Source: Pseudomonadota bacterium (lineage in GTDB: Bacteria > Pseudomonadota > Gammaproteobacteria > Burkholderiales > Thiobacillaceae). Taken from it: a stretch of 64,000 bases of DNA. The stretch covers positions 1-64,000 of the forward strand of contig JAKQCX010000027.1 in the NCBI GenBank assembly GCA_029558905.1. Direction: 5' to 3'. Under the pieces are notes generated by a model. It saw only the letters and a list, made by a program, of their open reading frames with translations, was not told where the DNA came from and ran no database searches. A program made the position numbers and the translations under genes. Positions 31,868 through 39,831 of the stretch are shown one piece after another. Within the stretch, counting starts at the first letter, position 1. Each line of letters begins with the position of its first letter.

Positions 31868-32605
31868 TTACTGCACCGCCTTCACCAGCACGGAGACGGC
31901 GCTGCCCAGCAGCAGCCAGCCCACCAGGCGCTGCATCTGCAGGTTGCTCAAGCGGGTGTGGATATGGCTGCCGCTGTACAGGGCGGCCAGCACGATGGGC
32001 AGGGCCCCCAGGACGTGCAGCCAGATGCGCCCATCCAGCAGCAGGCCGGCGACGAGGAAGGTGGCGATGCGGATCAGGCCTTCCATGAAGAACAGACCGG
32101 ACAGGGTGGCGCGCAGGACGGTCTTGTCCTGGATGCGGTGGGACAGATAGATGACGTAAGGGGGACCACCGGTACCGAACATGCCGCCCACGGCACCCCC
32201 GGTCAGGGCCGCGGGGTAGGCCCACAGGGGTGAGACAGGGGAGAAGGGTCCGGGGCGCAGCAGCAGGAAGCGCAGGGCGAACGCCAGGATCAAGGCGGCC
32301 AGGGCGTGGAGCAGAGCGGTGGCCGGCAGGGACACCAGTAGGGTCGTGCCGAGGATTACACCGACCAGGGAGACGGGCAGCAGGCGCTTGATCTCCGCTT
32401 TCACCACATGCTGGAAGTGCAGACCGCCGATGATGGCCGAGGCGGAAAAATCTGCCAGCAACATGAAGGGCACGACCTGGGGCAGGGGAAACTTCAGGGC
32501 CAAGAGGGGCACGGCGATGAGACCGGAACCAAATCCCGAGATACCGCGCACGAAGTAAGCCAGCAGGAGCACCAGCAGGGCATAGACGAGGTCGGCGACG
32601 GGCAT
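31868..32605 (-). CDS. TauE/SafE (DUF81) family permease
   Basis: The 245-residue protein has about seven to eight membrane helices in the two-repeat TauE/SafE pattern: FVRGISGFGSGLIAVPLLA early and GGAVGGMFGTGGPPYVIYL in the second half. Family members export sulfite, sulfoacetate or other organic or sulfur anions; in a sulfur oxidiser sulfite export is plausible, but the substrate cannot be read. It is a single gene convergent with rplS and divergent from coq7. Confidence 0.85.
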   Translation of the reverse strand: MPVADLVYALLVLLLAYFVRGISGFGSGLIAVPLLALKFPLPQVVPFMLLADFSASAIIGGLHFQHVVKAEIKRLLPVSLVGVILGTTLLVSLPATALLHALAALILAFALRFLLLRPGPFSPVSPLWAYPAALTGGAVGGMFGTGGPPYVIYLSHRIQDKTVLRATLSGLFFMEGLIRIATFLVAGLLLDGRIWLHVLGALPIVLAALYSGSHIHTRLSNLQMQRLVGWLLLGSAVSVLVKAVQ

Positions 32606-32742
32606 GGCGGGTATCAGGGCTGTGGAACGCAGACAGGGCGCGCATTACACCACAGGCCCGGTGTCCGCGCCGATCGGCTCGCGCGCGGCCCGTGCAACCG
32701 CATTTTTCGGGATAATCCCGCATCCCGATATTTGGAGCGAGC

Positions 32743-33390
32743 ATGCCTGCCGTCCTGCCCAAGTCATCCTTGCCGGACCTGGTGATCCTGCAATTCGACA
32801 AGGCCCTGCGCACGGTTTTTGCGGGCGCGTCCAGCCGTCGCCCACATCCGGATGCCGGCCAGGCGGAAGGGGACATGAGCGTGGCCGAGAAGCGGCATGC
32901 CGCGGGCCTCATGCGCATCAACCACAGTGGAGAGGTGTGCGCCCAGGCCCTCTACGCCGGCCAGGCCCTCACGGCCCGCAACCCCGAGGCCCAGCAGGCC
33001 CTGCTAATGGCGGCGGAGGAAGAGACCGAGCATCTGGCCTGGTGCGAGCGGCGGCTGCGGGAACTGGGCAGCCACAAGAGCCTGCTGAACCCCGTCTGGT
33101 ATGCCGGCTCCTTCGCCCTGGGGGCCCTGGCCGGTGCCCTGGGGGACAAGTGGAATCTGGGTTTTCTGGCAGAAACCGAGCGCCAGGTGGAAGGTCATCT
33201 GGACAGTCATCTGGATAAGCTCCCCGCCCGGGATGCCCGCAGTCGGGCCATCGTCGAGCAGATGAAGGTGGACGAGGCCCGGCATGCGCACACCGCGGTC
33301 GCGTACGGCGGGACTGAACTGCCCGGACCGGTGAAGCGGGCCATGCGCATGACCTCCAGGGTGCTGACCCTGCTGGCCTACCGGCTGTGA
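32743..33390 (+). CDS. coq7: Coq7, demethoxyubiquinone hydroxylase
   Basis: The 215-residue di-iron protein carries Glu64 in [13 protein letters not shown], the EEETEHL ligand motif (Glu94, His97) and a matching second set with Glu in [10 protein letters not shown] and [10 protein letters not shown]. It hydroxylates the ubiquinone precursor in aerobic quinone synthesis at the membrane. It has the longer N-terminal region usual in betaproteobacteria. A GATAAT hexamer (32711-32716) is a candidate -10, and TTTGGAGCGAGC gives a GGAG before the ATG. Confidence 0.95.
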   Translation: MPAVLPKSSLPDLVILQFDKALRTVFAGASSRRPHPDAGQAEGDMSVAEKRHAAGLMRINHSGEVCAQALYAGQALTARNPEAQQALLMAAEEETEHLAWCERRLRELGSHKSLLNPVWYAGSFALGALAGALGDKWNLGFLAETERQVEGHLDSHLDKLPARDARSRAIVEQMKVDEARHAHTAVAYGGTELPGPVKRAMRMTSRVLTLLAYRL

Positions 33391-33397
33391 GGCGGGC

Positions 33398-33715
33398 ATG
33401 AATTTCACGGAGCGTGTGGCCAGCCTGCCCGAAGTGCGTGCTGTCTCGCGCCTGGAACTGCAGGGGCCGCGGGGACAGCGCGAGAACATCGAGAACCGGC
33501 CCGGCAGTATGGGCTCGGTACGGATCTATGCCTATCTGGCGGGCAAATATGGCCAGATCGATGTGGACGCCGCCCGGGAGGGGGTGGAACTCTATGCTGA
33601 GCACGGCGAGGATGCGCGCCGGCATGCGGGCAGGCATCCCAACATCGATCGCCTGTTCGCAATCCTGGCGGGTGGCGGGACTTGGCGGTTGTGCATCGTT
33701 CCGGAAACGGCGTGA
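33398..33715 (+). CDS. DUF2322-like protein
   Basis: The 105-residue protein (MNFTERVASLPEVRAVSRLE start, GSVRIYAYLAGKYGQIDVDA core, HPNIDRLFAIL near the end) resembles my recollection of the DUF2322 family. It has no signal peptide, membrane segment or metal motif. The gene is 7 bases after coq7 and probably co-transcribed. Its function is unknown; I base the family name on pattern memory only. Confidence 0.6.
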   Translation: MNFTERVASLPEVRAVSRLELQGPRGQRENIENRPGSMGSVRIYAYLAGKYGQIDVDAAREGVELYAEHGEDARRHAGRHPNIDRLFAILAGGGTWRLCIVPETA

Positions 33716-33730
33716 ACCGGACGCGATGAG

Positions 33731-33751
33731 AAAGACCCGCCGCGGCGGGTC
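33731..33751 (-). terminator. Likely terminator of the SCP2-like gene
   Basis: GACCCGC-CGCG-GCGGGTC is a perfect 7-bp stem; on the minus strand it is followed by TTTCTCATC, a weak T tract. It lies 28 bases beyond the stop of the minus-strand gene at 33779. Confidence 0.5.
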
Positions 33752-33778
33752 CTATCGGGGTAGTCGGCTATGGCTGGC

Positions 33779-34288
33779 CTAGCGTGCGGCCGGGCAGGCG
33801 TCGTCTCCGGGCACCTTGCCGGGGATGAGCAGGAACTGCTCGAAGGGGCCCATGACCTTCATGGCTTCGACCTTGGGGCCCTCGAACTTGAGGCGGCCGA
33901 ACATCATGGCGCGCATGGGCCCGTATTCACCGGCACCCATCTCGCGCCAGCGCTTGGTTTCGGCGTGCATCTGATAGTCCATGGCGTAATCGAGGCTGGC
34001 ATGCTGGATGGCGCCGGCATAGGCGCAGGTGGTCTTGCCGCCCCTGGTGGAGATGGTCATTTCCACCTTGGTGTTCTCACCGCAGTCCGTACGGTACATG
34101 TGGATTACCTTGTAGCCGCGGCCACCGTCATTCTTGGCCCATTTTTCCGCCAGCTCGTTGGTGAGTACGGGGTTGGTGTTCCAGTAGTTGCAGGCCTGGA
34201 CCGCCCACTCGGCGGACATCAGGGGGGCGGCCTGCGCGATGCCGCCAGAGCCAGCCAGCAGGGCGAGGGTGATCAGGGTCTTGCGCAT
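33779..34288 (-). CDS. Secreted SCP2-domain-like protein
   Basis: The 169-residue protein has a signal peptide (about 1-20, ending AQA) and a compact mature domain with two cysteines at positions consistent with a disulfide (VQACNYW, RTDCGEN) and a third in the TTCAYAG segment. The C-terminal half (MMFGRLKFEGPKVEAMKVMG) resembles the SCP2 sterol-transfer fold. GAGGAG lies about 7 bases before ATG 34288; the longer frame overlaps the YeeE gene and is rejected. It follows two YeeE/YedE genes on the same strand, so a periplasmic binding role for a sulfur compound or lipid is possible, but not shown. Confidence 0.6.
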   Translation of the reverse strand: MRKTLITLALLAGSGGIAQAAPLMSAEWAVQACNYWNTNPVLTNELAEKWAKNDGGRGYKVIHMYRTDCGENTKVEMTISTRGGKTTCAYAGAIQHASLDYAMDYQMHAETKRWREMGAGEYGPMRAMMFGRLKFEGPKVEAMKVMGPFEQFLLIPGKVPGDDACPAAR

Positions 34289-34383
34289 GGGGGTCTCCTC
34301 ATTGTGGGGGTGTGGAACGGGAACGGGCACGAAGGGTAGTCGGTTGACCGCCGGGCTGTCAAAACCCCCTGGGGCGGAAGGGT

Positions 34384-34803
34384 TCAATGCGGCAGATGCT
34401 GTTTGAGCGCGCCATACAGCCAGGTACCTTGCAGCGCACCGGCAAGCACCACCATGGCCCCCATGGAGCCGGTGCCCACCAGGGCAAAAACCGGTCCCGG
34501 ACACAGGCCGACGAGTCCCCAGCCGAAGCCGAAGATGAGGCCGCCGAAGATATAGCTCCCGCGCCCGGGGAGCTTGCTCGGGATCTCGATGGCCTGCCCA
34601 TCCAGGGACTGTCCGCGCGCATGGCGCCGGATGAGCTGAATGCTCACGAAGGCCGTGAGGATGGCGGAGAGCAGGATGCCGTACATGTGAAAGCTCTGGA
34701 AATGGAACATTTCCTGGATGCGGTACCAGGATGCCGCTTCGGATTTGATGAGCACGAAGCCGAACAGTACGCCGGAGCAAAGATAGGGCAGGTAGCGGAG
34801 CAT
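34384..34803 (-). CDS. YeeE/YedE family membrane protein (PmpB-like)
   Basis: The 139-residue protein has four membrane helices and the family motif GLCPGP with Cys101 in a helix. YeeE/YedE (DUF395) proteins import thiosulfate by passing it along conserved cysteines; the short split form resembles PmpA/PmpB pairs. It is encoded 7 bases after its partner at 34811-35368 and probably forms a half of one transporter with it. In this sulfur-oxidising setting thiosulfate or sulfide-derived sulfur is the likely substrate. Confidence 0.8.
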   Translation of the reverse strand: MLRYLPYLCSGVLFGFVLIKSEAASWYRIQEMFHFQSFHMYGILLSAILTAFVSIQLIRRHARGQSLDGQAIEIPSKLPGRGSYIFGGLIFGFGWGLVGLCPGPVFALVGTGSMGAMVVLAGALQGTWLYGALKQHLPH

Positions 34804-34810
34804 GCGGGCC

Positions 34811-35368
34811 TCAACCGATCAGCATGTGCGGCATGAAGAACCAGGAGGCCAGCAGACCACCCGTGAAGATACCCAGCACGGCATACAGGGAGGGCAGTTG
34901 CAGGGTGGACAGGCCGGTGATGGCGTGGCCCGAGGTACAGCCACCGGCATAGCGGGTGCCAAAGCCCACCAACACGCCACAGGCGAATAGGAAGGTGAAG
35001 TTGCGCACGCTGGCTCCGAACAGCTCATCCGGTACCAGGCTGTCAGCGGGCAGGAGAAAGCCCCAAGAGAGCAGCATGTCCTGGGTGGCCTGGGCAAGCT
35101 GTACAGGGTTGGGATCCGCGAACACGACTCCGGCCAGATATCCCCCCAGGCCCGTGCCGGTGACGAATACCAGGCTCCAGACATGTTCCTTCCAGTCGTA
35201 GCGGAAGAATTCCACATCCACCTTGCCCGGCTGGGTGATGGCGCAGAGGTGGCGCAGATTGTTGGAGATGCCGAAGGAACGGTTGCCGATGAACAGCATG
35301 AGCGGAACCATGAGGCCGATGATGGGGCCGGCCACATACCAGGGCCAGGGTCGGGTTAACCAGTCCAT
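34811..35368 (-). CDS. YeeE/YedE family membrane protein (PmpA-like)
   Basis: The 185-residue protein has about five membrane helices and the hallmark [11 protein letters not shown] with Cys144, plus another helix cysteine near residue 130. It is the other half of the split YeeE/YedE pair and the first gene of a three-gene minus-strand run with the SCP2-like gene at the end. The insertion between the first and second helices (residues 40-65) contains charged residues and may be cytoplasmic. The substrate is inferred, not shown. Confidence 0.8.
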   Translation of the reverse strand: MDWLTRPWPWYVAGPIIGLMVPLMLFIGNRSFGISNNLRHLCAITQPGKVDVEFFRYDWKEHVWSLVFVTGTGLGGYLAGVVFADPNPVQLAQATQDMLLSWGFLLPADSLVPDELFGASVRNFTFLFACGVLVGFGTRYAGGCTSGHAITGLSTLQLPSLYAVLGIFTGGLLASWFFMPHMLIG

Positions 35369-35450
35369 CCTTCTTTACCGGCCTGCCAGGAGTGAGCGGA
35401 ATGATTGAGCAAACCTTCGTTTGCATGGGATGAGGGTCCGAAATGGGCCA

Positions 35451-36122
35451 TCACGGTCGGGTCTTGCCTTCCACCAGGTCGATACGGCGCTGCAGGTGCC
35501 GGATCGCATCGGCATCACCGGCGTCACGGGCACGGCGGAGCTGGACTTCCAGCCAGGTGAGCAGGGGGCGGCGCCAGCCCCGCTCCGAGGCGGTATCCAC
35601 CGCCATGGCCAGGGTCTCGGGTCCGGCCCTGCCCTGGCGCAACAGCAGGCCGGCGGCGATGAGCCGGGACAGGGGATCCTGGATGCCGGCCACGGCCCGG
35701 TTGGCGCCGGTATCCTCGCGCGCGGCCACCAGGTCGGCATAGCGAGGTGGCAGGAGCCCGCCATCCAGCCCGTCCCACGCACCCCCCAGAAAACGGGCAT
35801 AGGCCCGATCCGCCGGGGCGGCCTCCGATGCCAGCGGGGCGTAGGCCGCGCAGGCCGTGAAATCCAGGGCGGCCGCACGGGTGCCGCAGGCCGCCAGCTC
35901 CAGGCGGGCCAGCAGATCCAGCCGGCCGCTGCGGGCGAGCTCGGCGCGGCTCTTTGCCAGGGCCAGATCCGCCGCCCGTGTATCTCCTTCCAGCCAACGC
36001 GCCTGGAAGTGCTCCAGCTGGCCCACGGCATTCATCTTCCAGTCCGGCGGGGGAGGCGCGCTGGAGCAGCCCGCCATGAGCAAGGCGGCCGCCAGGCAGG
36101 CGGCAATCGTCGTCTTCATCAT
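35451..36122 (-). CDS. Lipoprotein of an MCE/Mla-like operon
   Basis: The 223-residue protein has a lipoprotein signal with lipobox LMAGC and a helical, Ala/Leu/Arg-rich mature part resembling stacked helical repeats. The start ATG at 36122 overlaps the stop of the MCE gene (ATGA), so it is translationally coupled. Lipoproteins often accompany MCE systems to link the inner-membrane complex to the outer membrane. I do not recognise its family; it differs from PqiC/YrbC types by being mostly helical. Confidence 0.65.
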   Translation of the reverse strand: MMKTTIAACLAAALLMAGCSSAPPPPDWKMNAVGQLEHFQARWLEGDTRAADLALAKSRAELARSGRLDLLARLELAACGTRAAALDFTACAAYAPLASEAAPADRAYARFLGGAWDGLDGGLLPPRYADLVAAREDTGANRAVAGIQDPLSRLIAAGLLLRQGRAGPETLAMAVDTASERGWRRPLLTWLEVQLRRARDAGDADAIRHLQRRIDLVEGKTRP

Positions 36123-37117
36123 GGTGTCCTGATCTCCACGTCGCGGGCGAACGGCCATTTCTTATTGATCTCGTTGATGAGGTGGTTGACCTTGCGCACG
36201 CTGTCGTCGATCTCCACCCGCAGCTGGGCCATGTCGGTGGTGGCCTCCTTAACGTTGCCGGTGATGACCGCCACGTCGGCGCTGGCGGTCTGGGCCGAGG
36301 CCAGGATGGCGTCCGCCTTCTTCAGGCTTTCCCGCACCTCCCCCAGCATCCGGTTGACCGTGGCCACCGACTGGCGCGTGTGGTCCATGACGCCGTCGGG
36401 CCCGAACACCTGGGTGTCGGCCTTGGCCAGCATGCCGTCCACCTTGAGGGAGATGCCGTTCACGTTGCCCATGAGGGTGTTGGCCTGCTCGATGATCTTC
36501 ACCACCTGCCTGGCCTTTTCCGGGCTGCCCATGACACCTCCCAGCACACCATATTCCCCGGCCATGCGCCCGGTCATGGTCTCCACATGGCCCAGGGTGC
36601 GGTTGATGGGGGCTTCCGCCTGGGTCATGGCCACCACGTTGTCCAGCAGGGTCTGTACGCGCTGCTTGATGACGGCGATGTCCGTGGGGTCCTCGCCGGT
36701 CAGCAGGGGCAGGGTGGCGCCGTCCACGAGGGGCCTTTCCCTCAGATCGGCCGTATGGGCCTTGATCCTTGCGCTGCCGATGAGGCCTTTCTCCAGGGTG
36801 AACTGGCTGTTGTGACGCAGCCATTTGGCATCCCGCTTCGGAATGGCGACTTCGATGAGTACCTTGCCGTCCTCGCTGAGGTCCATCTTCTTGACCTCGC
36901 CTATGGGGAAGCCGGAAAAACTGACCGGCATGCCCACGCTCACGCCCTCCGCATCCGGGGCGGTGAGGTTAAGGGTCTGTGTGGGTTCGAACAGGCCGCG
37001 CGCATAGAGGCCATAGAACACCAGACCCAAGGCCAGGAGTACGGTCAGGCTCAGCAGCAGCCCCACCTTGAACTGCAGGTTCTTGATCAGCGGGGCGCGT
37101 ACAGGGGCTCGTTCCAT
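36119..37117 (-). CDS. MCE/MlaD-domain substrate-binding protein
   Basis: The 332-residue protein has one N-terminal membrane helix (about 16-38), an MCE domain (about 45-125, with GMPVSFSGFPIGEV and a later GLIGSARIK) and a long helical C-terminal region (about 150-320) that may form a coiled-coil needle. It probably binds lipids in the periplasm and hands them to or from the permease. The start is ATG 37117, so the gene overlaps the end of the upstream ATPase-like gene by 31 bases. Confidence 0.85.
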   Translation of the reverse strand: MERAPVRAPLIKNLQFKVGLLLSLTVLLALGLVFYGLYARGLFEPTQTLNLTAPDAEGVSVGMPVSFSGFPIGEVKKMDLSEDGKVLIEVAIPKRDAKWLRHNSQFTLEKGLIGSARIKAHTADLRERPLVDGATLPLLTGEDPTDIAVIKQRVQTLLDNVVAMTQAEAPINRTLGHVETMTGRMAGEYGVLGGVMGSPEKARQVVKIIEQANTLMGNVNGISLKVDGMLAKADTQVFGPDGVMDHTRQSVATVNRMLGEVRESLKKADAILASAQTASADVAVITGNVKEATTDMAQLRVEIDDSVRKVNHLINEINKKWPFARDVEIRTP

Positions 37118-37461
37118 CTGTAATCCAGGATCCAGCAGTGGTTGAGTCGGTCATCCAGGCGGCGGAGCACATCGTCCACGAACGGAGGATAGCGGGTATC
37201 GGGCAAAAGCATAGCCGGCCGGTCGATGAGCAGCAGGTCGGGGCGGCCCACCACCGCACGCAGCAGCTTGGCGACGAATCGCTCCTCGTGCGTCAGGGCC
37301 GGGTCGCGCTTGTAGGCGGCGTCGGCATAGCCCACCTGGAGCAGGAGGTTCCAGGCCACGTCCGCCGCGTCCAGATAGGACAGGTTCTGGACGTACTGGG
37401 GCACCACGGCGATGTTTTCCAGCACTACCAGATTGGCGCGCAGCGGCAGCTCGGCGGACAC
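37087..37461 (-). CDS. Degenerate ABC ATPase-like protein of the MCE operon
   Basis: The 124-residue frame (from a GTG at 37461) aligns with only the C-terminal two-thirds of an MlaF-like ATPase: RANLVVLENIAVVPQY (helical-domain start), LTHEERFVAKLLRAVVGRPD in the place of the LSGGQ signature helix, and LLLIDRP for Walker B with Arg where the catalytic Glu should be. No Walker A exists upstream; the frame stays open back through about 37530, where it overlaps the end of the permease gene, so a few dozen more N-terminal residues from a non-ATG start (for example CTG at 37527) are possible. It cannot hydrolyse ATP alone. It may be a structural partner or a decayed subunit. Confidence 0.6.
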   Translation of the reverse strand: MSAELPLRANLVVLENIAVVPQYVQNLSYLDAADVAWNLLLQVGYADAAYKRDPALTHEERFVAKLLRAVVGRPDLLLIDRPAMLLPDTRYPPFVDDVLRRLDDRLNHCWILDYRWNEPLYAPR

Positions 37462-37523
37462 CAGGGCGGCGCCGGGCTGGGCTTCGATGAGCGCGCGCCG
37501 GGCGGCATCGTGCGCCAGCCACT

Positions 37524-38318
37524 TCAGATGTATTTGAAGGCTAATGAGGCCACCTCGATGAGCATCAGCACGAAGAACAGGCGCACCATGCCGCGCAGCA
37601 CGGAAATGGGGGCCATGAACAGCATCCTGGGGGTGGCCAGGCCTTCCGCCACGGGGATGATGGTGACCGCCAGGCCGAAGGCCAGGCTCTTGAGCCAGAT
37701 GCCGGTCATGATGGCGGCATCGAACACCTTGCCCATGACACGGGTGAAATCCGGCAGGCTCCAGAGCTGGAAACCGTATACCGCCAGATAGGCCAGCACC
37801 AGGGCCAGCACGCTGGTGATGGCGGTCAGTGCCAGCACCGACACCACGCCGCCAATGACCCGGGGCATGAACTCCATGCGCAGGGTGTCAACGCCTGCCT
37901 CCTCCAAGGCGTCTATTTCATTGTGGATGCGCATCAGGGCCACCTCGGTGTTGATGGCCGAACTGGAACGCAGGGCCACGAACAGGGCGGTGACCAGAGG
38001 CAGGATCTCCAACACGAGGATGCGCATGCTCATCTCCAGGGCGAAATCCGACTGACCGATGCGGGCCGCGGTAGAGACCACGATCTGGATCAGCACGAAG
38101 GAGAGCAGGGCGGCGAATAGGGTAAAGGGCAACAGGATCTGCCAGGCCGTGAAGTAGATCTGCTTCATCACCACCATGCGCGTGGCACTGTTGTAAGCAG
38201 CGGGTGTGGAAGCGGCGATCAGGGCCTGGGCCGCGAAACGGAGGATGCCCTGCCAGGTGCGCAACAGGGCAAGGGCCGCCGTGCCACGGCGGATGAGGAA
38301 GTCACTGAGCCATGCCAT
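37524..38318 (-). CDS. MlaE-like ABC permease
   Basis: The 264-residue inner-membrane protein has five to six helices and the MlaE domain marks LEILPLVTALFVALRSSSAI and EIDALEEAGVDTLR (coupling helix). It should be the membrane core of a lipid transporter with the MCE protein encoded downstream. I start at ATG 38318 (MAWLSDF); an earlier start at 38342 would add eight polar residues. It is the first gene of the minus-strand operon MlaE, ATPase-like, MCE protein, lipoprotein. Without a complete ATPase nearby, a separate MlaF must exist elsewhere if transport is active. Confidence 0.85.
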   Translation of the reverse strand: MAWLSDFLIRRGTAALALLRTWQGILRFAAQALIAASTPAAYNSATRMVVMKQIYFTAWQILLPFTLFAALLSFVLIQIVVSTAARIGQSDFALEMSMRILVLEILPLVTALFVALRSSSAINTEVALMRIHNEIDALEEAGVDTLRMEFMPRVIGGVVSVLALTAITSVLALVLAYLAVYGFQLWSLPDFTRVMGKVFDAAIMTGIWLKSLAFGLAVTIIPVAEGLATPRMLFMAPISVLRGMVRLFFVLMLIEVASLAFKYI

Positions 38319-38379
38319 GCGGGAATCATAGCAACCCCGCATGTATCATTGGGCCAGCAAGAGAGAGGGGAATACCGAC

Positions 38380-38904
38380 ATGACACGCATGCTGCATTTG
38401 CTGTGCCTGGGCCTGCTGACCCTGCCAGTCTGGGCCGGTCCCGGCACCCTGATCAAGGATGAGGACCTGAAGTCCTCCCCCAGTGTTGCCGCGGCCCGCG
38501 TGGCCGCACTGGCCAAGGGCAGCAATGTGGAGATCCTGGCACGTCAGGGGGGATGGACCCAGATTCGTGCCGGTGGGCATACCGGCTGGGTACGCATCCT
38601 TTCCGTGCGGGCGAACACCAGTACCGGCAGTGCCGCGGATATCGCCGCCCTGGCCAGCAGGCGTGACAGCCGTGTGGTGGCGGTGGCCGGGGTGCGGGGC
38701 CTCAATGAGGAGGAATTGAAGATGGCCCGCTTCGACGCCCAGGAACTCCAGTCCATGGAGCGATATCGTGCCACGGCGGCCGACGCCACGGGCTTTGCCC
38801 GGGCCGCCGGTCTGAGCCAGCGGCGGGTGCCGTATCTTCCGGCACCCGCGCCGGCCGGCAGCGATCCCAATGCCGGCCCCAATGCTTGGGGAGGTGTGCA
38901 ATGA
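38380..38904 (+). CDS. Secreted SH3-domain protein
   Basis: The 174-residue protein has a signal peptide (about 1-18) and one bacterial SH3 domain (about residues 25-78; GSNVEILARQGGWTQIRAGG then GWVRILSV). The rest is low in order, ending in a Pro/Ala/Gly-rich tail. Such SH3 domains often bind peptidoglycan or partner proteins. GAGGGG lies about 9 bases before ATG 38380. Its stop overlaps the start of the M48 protease gene (ATGA), so both act together in the envelope. Confidence 0.75.
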   Translation: MTRMLHLLCLGLLTLPVWAGPGTLIKDEDLKSSPSVAAARVAALAKGSNVEILARQGGWTQIRAGGHTGWVRILSVRANTSTGSAADIAALASRRDSRVVAVAGVRGLNEEELKMARFDAQELQSMERYRATAADATGFARAAGLSQRRVPYLPAPAPAGSDPNAGPNAWGGVQ

Positions 38905-39827
38905 AGCGCCCTGTCAGGACCGTCCTAGCCTTGGTGCTGACGGGTTTTCTGGGGCTGGGTCCCGCCCAGGCGCTGGATCTGGGCTCTGCCCTGAAGTCCA
39001 TCCTGAAGGAGAAGATCAAGCCCAAGGACAGCCAGCAGACCCTGGACACCCCGCCAGGCACCCAGCAGCAGGTGCAGCCGGCCGCCGAGAAGCCCCGGGA
39101 TCAGCTTCTCAAGTCCCTGCTCGCCGGCAGCACCAGTCAGGCGGACGAGGTGCGCATCGGTCAGCGGATTGCTGGCAACCTGCTGGGTGCCGTCCCCCTG
39201 GTGCGTGACGACGGCCTGCAGCGCTACGTCAACCGCGTGGGGCTGTGGGTGGCCCTGCAGGGTGAGCGTCCAGACCTGCCCTGGCGCTTTGGCGTCATCG
39301 ATAGCGAGGACATCAACGCCTTCGCCGCTCCCGGGGGGTATATCTTCATCACCAAGGGACTCTACCGACGCCTCAACAACGAGGCGGAACTGGCAGGAGT
39401 ATTGGCCCACGAGGTGGGACATGTGCTCCGCAGGCATCATCTCAAGCTGTTGCAACAGAGCCAGGCCATCGCCGCCGTGGGCAGCCTGCTGGGCAGTAAG
39501 TTCAAGAGTGAGGATCAACTGGTGCAGAACATCATCGGCAATGGCGCCGAGGTGGTGGCCCGCGGTCTGGACAAGGACGCGGAATACGAGGCGGATCGCA
39601 TCGGCGTGGTGCTCACCGCCCGGGCAGGCTATGACGCCTACGCCCTGCCGGCCGTGCTGGCGGATATCGGACATGTGGCCCAGGGTGACAAGCGTGTTTC
39701 CCTGCTGTTCAAGACCCATCCCCACCCGGAGGAGCGTCTGGGACGTCTGGCCGAGGCGGTGGACAGCCACCTGGATGATGTACCCGCGGGTCAGTCCGTT
39801 GCCGGCCGCTTTTATCGCCTGAGGTGA
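38901..39827 (+). CDS. M48-family metalloprotease
   Basis: The 308-residue exported protein (signal peptide about 1-24) has the zinc motif HEVGH (His170, Glu171, His174) and a downstream EYEADRIG that gives the third ligand, the pattern of periplasmic M48 proteases related to BepA/LoiP/YfgC without TPR repeats. GGAGG lies 6 bases upstream of ATG 38901. It probably takes part in quality control of envelope proteins with the SH3 protein encoded just upstream. It is followed 4 bases later by the cyclase gene, so the four genes to 42823 look like one unit. Confidence 0.88.
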   Translation: MKRPVRTVLALVLTGFLGLGPAQALDLGSALKSILKEKIKPKDSQQTLDTPPGTQQQVQPAAEKPRDQLLKSLLAGSTSQADEVRIGQRIAGNLLGAVPLVRDDGLQRYVNRVGLWVALQGERPDLPWRFGVIDSEDINAFAAPGGYIFITKGLYRRLNNEAELAGVLAHEVGHVLRRHHLKLLQQSQAIAAVGSLLGSKFKSEDQLVQNIIGNGAEVVARGLDKDAEYEADRIGVVLTARAGYDAYALPAVLADIGHVAQGDKRVSLLFKTHPHPEERLGRLAEAVDSHLDDVPAGQSVAGRFYRLR

Positions 39828-39831
39828 GGCG

